Of a DNA stretch of 64,000 nt, positions 57,153 through 64,000 are shown in pieces. The stretch comes from Gracilariopsis chorda. Lineage: Eukaryota > Rhodophyta > Florideophyceae > Gracilariales > Gracilariaceae. The notes under the pieces were generated by a model. That model made no database searches and was not told where the DNA came from. It saw only the letters and a program-made list of their open reading frames with translations. Both the position numbers and the translations under genes were made by a program. The stretch is taken from the NCBI GenBank assembly GCA_003194525.1, contig NBIV01000171.1:1-64000 (forward strand). The letters are read 5' to 3'. The stretch's first letter is position 1; each line of letters opens with the position of its first letter.

Positions 57153-59128
57153 TGATGGCCATACAGCCTCCATTCCGTTCCATCTACAAGAGTTACACCA
57201 GTGTTCCGAAGTGACTTAACTTTACTGCAAATCTATCTAAGCTATTTCGGAGTGCGTCGCAAGCGCGGGTCGAGAGAGTAGTTGGGATACTGAATGCGCT
57301 CGGAGGCCAAGGCGAAATATAGCGGGCACAAAGTCCCCCTCTAGCGGTTGCCCCCTGACGAAGGACGTCCAAGGACCGCTCGGGCAAAGTTTATTCGAGC
57401 AGCGCGAGCTCCGCCAGATCAGTAGCCGGCAAAGGTGCTGTGCGCAGCCAGCAATGCAGGGCCATGCACAACGGCTTTGCACACTCCCACATCCACTAAA
57501 GCCCTGAACGTGGCGCGCTTTGGTCGAGAAGCGCTTAGCTTTGCTTCTCAAGTTACCCAAGTTCGACCTTGGGGTTTGACGCCACCGTGAAGTGTCTGTT
57601 TCGTCTCTTTACTGTTTTTCTCACGCATTTCGGCCGAATCGTAGCGTTTATGTGCTTGCTAAAGTTAGGTTCTCTCATGTGATTTCTCTAAACGGTAGTG
57701 GCTAATCAGGGAATATGTTCACAAAGTTCGGAACAGAATAAAAGCATGGTCTGGAGGGGTACGTTACTGAACGTTCAGAAACTGGTTTTCTGAACATTCA
57801 CTTCGTGTAAAACGTCGATTACGGTGATGATCTGAAACAACGAATTACGTTCATACCGACGAACTCTATGCTGAACAGTTAGGGGTGGTTTATGATAAAT
57901 TGACAACGAAGAACGGTGATTGGCATTGGATACAAATGTGTAAACCTTTGGTGCCGCCATAACATTACGAACAGTCTCTTCGCACAGTCTACTGCCTGCA
58001 ACTCTTCAAGAGCGAATTATAGGCGAATGACGCCAACCCAAGTTTTTACTGACTTGAGAGCTGCGACGAAACAAACGATACGCCTCAACTCCCGATATGG
58101 CATCACTGCAGCAAAAGACCCGATCATCAAACAAATAGACTCAAATATGTCGAGAGCAGGCCGATCTGCCTTCCGGGCATTTGTCTGACTTCTGTTCCCC
58201 ATCATATATATGTCTATCTTCCCAAAACAGTAAAGATCTAGCATCCGCGGACAAGCTGCCAACGATCATGAATTGACCAGGTAATGACATTCTGAGTGCC
58301 TATATTGGGTATATTGAGAGTCGGTAGATAATGAAAGTTCGAGTCTCTGGATAAGCAGTTTATATAAACTTGGTAATACACACAATCTCTCTCGGAATGA
58401 ATAGTGAAGGATTGATATGCCGTCCAGAAATGCATAGCCTCACTTAACAGCTCTCCATTACCGTGCAGCCTACTGCGTGCCTTCACCACGTTACATTTCA
58501 TTAGTCCAATCTTGCACCTGTGGTAGAAGCTTCAGCAGCTACAGCCTCAGATATGGCTGCATCCCCTCCCTTCACACCCATCCTTTCTTCTACTCTATTG
58601 CGAGGAGTCCTCAGTCCTGCTACTATGCCCATACATGAATAGTCCCTTCGATTCCATGTTCTCAAATGTCTTTAACTCCCCCCTCTTCATGACCCTCGCG
58701 TAATCAATCGTCACTATCATCGATAGCTTTCCTACAATGACTACAACGCCGAGAAGACTGTCGAAATAGCGGAAGACGACCTCTGATTAAACTGAATCTG
58801 AATCCTTATCTCTGCGAACGCTATCAAACTTCAGATTAGCCCTTCACCCGTTACATATACTTAAAACCAACTACTGTTTGAAGAGCTTAATTGCTTCTGG
58901 ACATGGAAGAGCTCTGATGCGCTTCAGTAGGTTGCAGCGGTAAAAACCACACTGAGGAAAGAATAGAAGCTAGCAAAATGCAGAAAGAGATGAAACAGAG
59001 GAAGAATAGAGCCGCAAATCAAAGCAATAAAGGTCATGGTGGTGCTTTTGATAAGCAATCAAGCAACTCCGGTGTTAAATTAGACCGCTACTCTGCAGCT
59101 ACACGTAGCTAACGATCGTGTACCATCG

Positions 59129-59162
59129 TAGGTAGTACGGTACTTTAGTACCATACTACCTA
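59129..59162. repeat. Hairpin centred on GGTACTTTAGTACC
   Basis: TAGGTAGTACGGTAC (59129-59143) and GTACCATACTACCTA (59148-59162) pair at 14 of 15 positions around a 4-base loop TTTA. It stands alone about 600 bases beyond the 3' end of the next minus-strand gene. Confidence 0.7.
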
Positions 59163-59754
59163 AGAGGGTACAGACAATGAATTACTGGAAAGTCGCAGGT
59201 GAGAACAAGGTCCCACCCGTGGTTTGACTTGTAGCGTCCTCTTCCATGCTGAAATGCACAACTTTTTCTTTTTGCGAAATACATGTGCATTTGGCGGTCA
59301 CTGTCAGCATGAAATAAATATGTTGATGGTACTCGGGCATCGTTTGGATGTAGATACACCTTAACCAGGGCCATGTTTTGAAGTCTCGAAAATGCAGACG
59401 TACAGTTTTACCTTGGCCACTCTTATAAGTCTTGTTCAGGTTTTACGGTTAGCTGCCGATTGGACGAGTACCACCCGGCTACCCGACTTAACACCATGTT
59501 ACCTGATGTGATACGCGTCGAATAGAAACCAGAAGTGAAGGCTGCTTTTCTTTTAACGAACCCTTCTCAAAAGATCATTTCAAACTGCATCGCACACTAT
59601 TCTTTCAACATTCAAACCATTGGGTATTTAATAAACGAGTAGGGTAAGCTTAAAGATTAGCGCCTAAGTCAAGTTGTTAATCAGATTACTGTTTATACAT
59701 CAAAGATCTAAACGGTTTTCGAGTTCTACCAGAACCATCATTGAACTCACATGA

Positions 59755-60318
59755 TTAGTCGCGGTAGCGATAGCCCTTGGCACCAGTGAGGTCGTACTTT
59801 GCGATATAATCGGAGCCACGAAGAATCACTTGCTTGGTATGGTAATCAATCTGTAATGTTCTTGATCCACCGTCCTTGAGGTAAACTGACCATTGATCCC
59901 TTTTGTATTCCGTCATGATAACCGGATTCTTCTCCCCGGGACGAGTCCACTGCCACTTCTTCTCACCCCATACCTGTATGATCTTCCCTTCTCTCTCTGC
60001 AAAGTCCTTGTAGATGGCATAGGTGAGACCGTACCCGGTGATGGAAAATGCTTTCGTCATGGTGAAGATAGCATCCTCGGCATTTGAATTTGGATAGCGC
60101 ACCGTCCGTGTCCATGTGTCTAACACCATTCTGGCGTTATTTTGATCATGAACATATACAGACCAATCATCACGATCGTATTCGGTGTATGTAGCAACGA
60201 TTCTACCAGAAGAATCCTTTCTCACCCATGTGGAAGGCTCTCCGATCATATGGAAAGAGCCTGAGGCGAAAAAGATTAGCGTTACAGTGAGACCGGTAAC
60301 TCCTGCAAATCCTCCCAT
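59755..60318 (-). CDS. Small secreted protein with two internal repeats
   Basis: An intact 187-codon frame, ATG at 60318. The first 20 or so residues (GVTGLTVTLIFFASGSF) are hydrophobic and look like a signal peptide, so it is probably exported. The rest shows two repeats of about 47 residues, the first starting at about residue 29 and the second at about 122: STWVRKDSSG..VATYTEYDRDDWSVYVHDQ, and WQWTRPGEKN..IMTEYKRDQWSVYLKDG. Each is followed by a basic-hydrophobic strand (VLDTWTRTVRYP; QIDYHTKQVIL). The shared core is W.R......T.Y.RD.WSVY..D. I have the impression of similar short proteins in bacteria and fungi but cannot name a family. There are no cysteines, so disulfides are not used. 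Function is unknown. Confidence 0.65.
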   Translation of the reverse strand: MGGFAGVTGLTVTLIFFASGSFHMIGEPSTWVRKDSSGRIVATYTEYDRDDWSVYVHDQNNARMVLDTWTRTVRYPNSNAEDAIFTMTKAFSITGYGLTYAIYKDFAEREGKIIQVWGEKKWQWTRPGEKNPVIMTEYKRDQWSVYLKDGGSRTLQIDYHTKQVILRGSDYIAKYDLTGAKGYRYRD

Positions 60319-61120
60319 GGTATCCGACTGAGATCAAATTAGTTCTGGAACTGTGGTTGAAGTTAGGCTTCGATGAAGTTTTGAGGTTCGCGTATTTTGC
60401 TGCGATGTAGCCGCCTTAGTGCTGTGATCGATGGCAAGGGAGTTGGTCGCGGCTTAAGTAGAAGAAGGATGGGATGCGACGGGATAGAAGAAGAAGGGAC
60501 TCCGAACTGCTCCGTCATTGATCCAGGTCACTGCGATCATCTCATTACAGCGGGTCGACGGGCCAGCCAAGCTGACAAAACGGTGGCAAAATTTAAATTC
60601 GAGCTGTGCAGTGGTTCTTTCATAGCCTCGCCTTTGTTAGAAGCCCTGATGACGATGCAAATTCGAGTGCCTGCATATATCGCACGTAGCAATCTTGGGC
60701 TCCACTTTTTGACAGAAACGGACTGTTGCAAACGGCAGGCACGGTTGTCGAACCATGTGGTGAGGCGTTCCGGGCATTTCTTGGTTAAATCATGTAGCAA
60801 GGACTAGTAGACTCATCTATGGTCCTGTCTGAATGCTGACGTCGGTTTCAAGACCTAACAGAATATGAATCGGATGTGGCTCATAAACGTTTAGATATGA
60901 GAGTCGGGACACGATTACGCTTCTGTCGCGTGTACAATTCGGGCCAGAGCGTGAAGATCGGGGTCCGTTCTGTCAGTAAATCAAATCTGTGATCTACTTC
61001 TGAGCGGTAAATGCAATCTTTCCAAAAATACATAAGATCTTATTTTTCTATCGCCAATTGACTTAAATTAAAGCGATCATTCTCTACGCAAAATTATTGC
61101 AGATTATACAAAAGAAAGCC
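60319..61120. other. Intergenic, no gene recognised
   Basis: Upstream region of the small secreted protein and the 3' side of the tRNA gene. A 136-codon plus-strand frame (60397-60807) has no domain and reads like chance. No obvious TATA box precedes 60318 within 100 bases. Confidence 0.4.
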
Positions 61121-61201
61121 GATGATACCAGGATTCGAACCTGGGCCCCCGAAGGGATGTGATTTCTAGTCACACGCATTAGACCACTCTGCCATATCAT
61201 C
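61121..61201 (-). tRNA. tRNA-Ser(AGA)
   Basis: On the minus strand an 81-base cloverleaf: acceptor stem GATGATA with TATCATC (7 perfect pairs), D-arm GCA...TGC, anticodon arm TGTGA-CTAGAAA-TCACA with anticodon AGA, a long variable arm (CCC TTC GGG), and T arm CCAGG-TTCGAAT-CCTGG. The long variable arm is a class II feature and agrees with serine. There is no intron and no encoded CCA. Confidence 0.93.
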
Positions 61202-62336
61202 TGAAAAAGCCACTGATGGGCATACAGCAGCAAGTTTGTATAGGAAACGTAACGTGCTTGGCACGCTCATACCACTTGAAAGTCTGAAAATCCGGCAATG
61301 AAATTAAGTTAATATAAGAGTCACACGCATCAAAGACCTTTACAAAAACCGAGGTTGAAAGAATACGGAGAACTCACAACTTAAAAATGAAAACTTAATA
61401 GAGTAGCGTCCGCGTACTATGGCGACCATTAGAAGATGACTCACACCCGTACATTTAGTGTATATATATATAGAGCTCACTCCAAGAGTGATGCTTCTTC
61501 TAGTTCCAGGATCGACAGTGCGTCGGTCCCGGTTCTGATAAAGAAGTTGAGTAACCAATGCGATCCCGCTTTGGCTCTCTTACAGAAAACCTTTGTGGAT
61601 GCGCACTATTTATTAGCTTAGAATGCACGGAGCACCCGTGCACTTTCTGACGATGTGGATAACTGAAAAGATTACGTCTCGAAAACCTGAGATCTGATAG
61701 TATATTAGTTGTGACTTGTTTTTCAGCAACCTGGTATTGTTGGTATGATTATCCTTCCTGAAAGCTGTCGCGCACAAAAATTACATAACATTTTTGGCTG
61801 TCAATTGGGTTGAAAGTTGTGCAGACATAAACAACACATTAGGTGAACCGCTAAAAACCTATCCAGAGGGACATGTGTAATACGCACTCAGCATCACGTC
61901 TATTTCGCGGCTGAGTCAGATATGTGTACCAGTCAGCATCCACAAAATCTTACGTGTTTCACGGGCTACTACCCTCGGCGGCAAGTCCGTCCATGTGTTG
62001 AGTTCCCAATGTGTTGTGTCCTGTGTCTACTTGAAGTCGTGAAGCATTGTACTCGTTACTCTGCATTTCATACGTAAAGAGACAACCATAGCCACAGAAT
62101 TGCGTGATGATTTTTTCACTGCTTGGATTACGCAGATGGCTGATGCTCCAGTGCGAAAAGACAACTGGATACCCTTCGGTACTGTTGGTACCAACGGTAC
62201 CGCCTTCTCTGACAGGCATGATAATTAGGGGACGCACCGCCATCAAGCCACTGTCGAAAGATCAGTTGCCCAATTACAACGGCGAACGTCAGATAGATTA
62301 CTGTAATCATAAAGACAGCAATGCAAACCCCGAAAG
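61202..62336. other. Intergenic with a 26-bp palindrome
   Basis: Between the tRNA 5' side and the 3' end of the RWP-RK gene. No gene seen. Contains the palindrome at 62177-62202. Confidence 0.4.
62177..62202. repeat. 26-bp GGTACC-centred palindrome
   Basis: CGGTACTGTTGGTACCAACG followed by GTACCG is self-complementary except for one pair. The inner 12 bases GTTGGTACCAAC are perfect. The segment resembles CCGTTGGTACGACGGTAC in the DDB1 promoter region (about 4192-4209). Confidence 0.7.
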
Positions 62337-63017
62337 TTATTGTTCAGTCATAGTGTGGGCGGTATCTGCGGTTGAAGGTTGTTGTTGTTGCTGCTGCTGC
62401 TGTACATCGGTAGCGTAGGAAGACGGTTGAGATCGGTACGCAACAAGATGATCAGACACATGAGACTGATGATGGTGTCTAGCAATATGGGTGGCCAGAG
62501 CGGCATGATGTGCGGCGTTATGCGGTACGATCGGGGTGACGGACGGACCGACCCTGAAGATATGATCTCTTTTCTGCACAACGGAGTGAATTTCGTGTTT
62601 GTAATACTCCTTATCAGCAGCAGTAGCCTTTTCCTTTTCGAGCCTCTCCTTAAGCTTGTCGAGACTTTTGATCTTGTGGTGTGGGCACGGTTGCACGCCT
62701 TGTTTTCTGCACTGCTTTTTGAGGGCGGTTTCGCAAACGCGCAGCTGTTTTGCGGCGGTGTTAATTGGCAGATGAACGCAGCGGGAGAGCTCCTGATAAG
62801 TGAGCGTACGTCCACGCGACGACTCCTGCTGCTGCACGGGTTGGTGGTGCGGCTGGCGGTGGGGATTGTGGTGATGGTTGGGTTGAGAACGAGGGCTATG
62901 TTGAGTTGCCGAGGATGCATTGGCGGGGGGCGCCGGGGTGGAGGCGGCGAGAGGGGGTTGGCCCTTAAAATGATATCGAATCTCATAGGGACTCCACCCG
63001 CTCCCCGCTTTTTCCAC
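62337..63017 (-). CDS. RWP-RK domain transcription factor with altered core motif
   Basis: An intact 226-codon frame, ATG at 63017. RWP-RK proteins are DNA-binding factors of green and red algae and plants, known in nitrogen response and gamete or egg-cell fate. The domain (about residues 70-120) reads RTLTYQELSRCVHLPINTAA, KQLRVCETALKKQCRKQGVQ, then PCPHHKIKSLDKLKERL. The family has F-LPI--AA--L-V--T-LKK-CR--GI-RWP-RKIKSL, so everything fits except the signature RWPxRK, here QPCPHHK. A charged helix (LKERLEKEKATAADKEYY) follows. The N-terminal part is rich in Pro, Ala, His and Gln. A run of eight Gln (QQQQQQQQ) lies near the C terminus. Likely a nuclear regulator; its DNA specificity may be changed. 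Neighbours give no hint of target genes. Confidence 0.8.
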   Translation of the reverse strand: MEKAGSGWSPYEIRYHFKGQPPLAASTPAPPANASSATQHSPRSQPNHHHNPHRQPHHQPVQQQESSRGRTLTYQELSRCVHLPINTAAKQLRVCETALKKQCRKQGVQPCPHHKIKSLDKLKERLEKEKATAADKEYYKHEIHSVVQKRDHIFRVGPSVTPIVPHNAAHHAALATHIARHHHQSHVSDHLVAYRSQPSSYATDVQQQQQQQQPSTADTAHTMTEQ

Positions 63018-63641
63018 CTAGGGCAACAGAAGGGGGGGAGTGCCTGACAGGTACCTTTGTACCCAAGGGTATCTTACCAGAGGTAAATACCAACTGTACC
63101 AATATTGGATGTGCGGACATTTTGCGCAGGGCACAGGGTCCGTCATAGGGGAGAAGTTGCAGTGAGAAGTCATCCTTCTTCGTCACTGTCCCCCGCACTT
63201 GGCAGGCAGTGCCAAGCGCGACTCAGGAGTTTATTTTAGCTCATCCTCGGAGCAGCGCGAGCTGCACGAGGTCATGTCAGCGTAAGTAGTTGAGCTTTCG
63301 TCAGTAGTGCAACAACCAAAAGATAAAAAGTTACACCCTTGCAGAAGCCCCAGTCTTTGCCAGCAGTTTATTACTATCACTACTATCACTATCCTCATTC
63401 TTATTCAGCCACCAAGCATTCGCGCGAGAAAAAGCTGACAAAGCGGACAGATCAACACAATCCGTGGATGCAGAGCAGTCAGGACGACAGATCCTACCTG
63501 ATATGTCGGACTGCTACTGTACCACTATATAAGAGCTGCGCGAAACTCGGCAAGCTTCTAGGTTTCCTCTCCAACCAGCCCTTCTAATCTAATTTGTCTA
63601 ACTTCAAATCCTTCAAATTTGTTCGTATCCCGAACTTCAGC
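63018..63641. promoter_or_regulatory. Divergent intergenic region between RWP-RK and carbonic anhydrase genes
   Basis: It separates two divergent starts. A perfect 7-base stem (CTTGGCA, loop GGCAG, TGCCAAG) is at 63198-63216. TATATAAG at 63526-63533 lies about 110 bases before the plus-strand ATG. CT-rich DNA with CTTCAAAT(C/T) repeats follows up to the ATG. No further gene is apparent. Confidence 0.5.
63526..63533 (+). promoter_or_regulatory. TATA box of the carbonic anhydrase gene
   Basis: TATATAAG followed by GC-containing DNA and a pyrimidine-rich leader, 109 bases before the ATG at 63642. Confidence 0.6.
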
Positions 63642-64000
63642 ATGAAGTACATCGCCATCCTATCGCTCCTTTGCCTTTCCGCCCAACTAACGTTTGCCTC
63701 TGTTCTCTATCAGTCCGTTGTACGATCTAGAGAGTCCAGCGGATACACTTATGATCGAGCTGGTACCAACGGGCCAGTGCACTGGGGATCAATCTCCACG
63801 GACTATAGAAAGTGCTCATCCGGCCACCATCAAAGCCCGATCAATGTCGCCCTATCCAAAGCCAGGGCTTACCCGATGTCCAACAAACGCGCTCCTCGGG
63901 TCAGGCTACTGCCTGCTAAGTTCTCTTTTGAGAATGGTACAGAAAACTTTGCTCTCCATTGTGATGATTCAACCAGTTGTGGCTACACCACTTTCGCCGG
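63642..64000 (+). CDS. Alpha carbonic anhydrase, secreted, 5' part
   Basis: Alpha carbonic anhydrases interconvert CO2 and bicarbonate with a zinc ion; exported forms feed inorganic carbon to algal cells. The frame starts at 63642 with a signal peptide MKYIAILSLLCLSAQLTFAS and stays open to the window edge (119 codons seen). The mature N-terminal part has YDRAGTNGPVHWGSISTDY and CSSGHHQSPINV, the G-P-x-HWG and QSPIN(I/V) hallmarks of the family, followed by VRLLPAKFSFENGTENFALH. Cys in KCSS and a later Cys (DDSTSCGY) could form a disulfide as in periplasmic forms. The three zinc-binding histidines lie beyond the edge. Single-exon so far, with a TATA box upstream. An external or periplasmic location is inferred from the signal peptide. 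Confidence 0.9.
   Translation, partial: MKYIAILSLLCLSAQLTFASVLYQSVVRSRESSGYTYDRAGTNGPVHWGSISTDYRKCSSGHHQSPINVALSKARAYPMSNKRAPRVRLLPAKFSFENGTENFALHCDDSTSCGYTTFA

Larger units (their letters stand above)
56850..59754. other. Long intergenic region with hairpins, no gene recognised
   Basis: About 2.9 kb between two minus-strand genes. Frames here are short and motif-free; one of 107 codons at 57237-57560 on the minus strand has no recognisable domain. Two clear hairpins occur: 57116-57152 (perfect 11-base arms GTTGGAACGTG) and 59129-59162. The 57397-57421 segment recurs at 63250. Confidence 0.4.

Noticed and set aside
60397-60807. 136-codon plus-strand frame upstream of the small secreted protein
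   Set aside because: No domain and no promoter signal; the composition is mixed and it overlaps the likely promoter of the minus-strand gene.
62379-62402. CAG/CAA run as an unstable trinucleotide expansion
   Set aside because: It is short and interrupted and encodes a modest polyglutamine tract within an intact gene.
62370-63047. 222-codon plus-strand frame opposite the RWP-RK gene
   Set aside because: The minus strand carries the conserved RWP-RK domain; the plus frame is its shadow, with a leucine run from the CAG/CAA repeat.

Overview
The window is nuclear eukaryotic DNA. The gene content (DDB1, a Csf1/BLTP1-like protein, an RWP-RK factor, a secreted alpha carbonic anhydrase, intron-poor small genes) together with Ty3/gypsy, Ty1/copia and PIF/Harbinger-type elements suggests an alga; a red alga with a repeat-rich genome is my best guess. 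This is inference from families, as no marker gene settles it.

Layout. 0-11.4 kb: two large host genes transcribed away from a shared palindrome-rich promoter, DDB1 on the minus strand and a Csf1/BLTP1-like gene on the plus strand. Both are recognisable over much of their length but broken in frame many times. 11.7-22.0 kb: an old Ty3/gypsy element on the minus strand with paired 390-bp LTRs and an antisense extra ORF. 22.0-24.6 kb: a decayed Harbinger transposase and an unidentified ORF. 24.7-35.0 kb: a second, older gypsy relative on the plus strand with the same kind of antisense ORF. 36.2-41.1 kb: a second Harbinger transposase and two divergent homologous accessory ORFs. 41.7-43.2 kb: fragments of host genes (Sec12-like WD40, pyruvate dehydrogenase E2) beside a 112-bp inverted repeat. 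45.3-51.1 kb: a young Ty1/copia element with 561-bp LTRs and a 5-bp target duplication. 51.8-54.0 kb: a third Harbinger unit, transposase and SANT-like ORF convergent.

54-64 kb is ordinary gene space: a Kazal-like repeat protein with a membrane anchor, a small secreted two-repeat protein, tRNA-Ser(AGA), an RWP-RK factor with an altered core, and the 5' part of an alpha carbonic anhydrase. These ORFs are intact and single-exon, unlike the two genes at the left.

The host genes share no evident pathway. The main story is the nested and adjacent transposons, their accessory ORFs, captured gene pieces, and recurrent short palindromes, many with a GGTAC core, in intergenic DNA.
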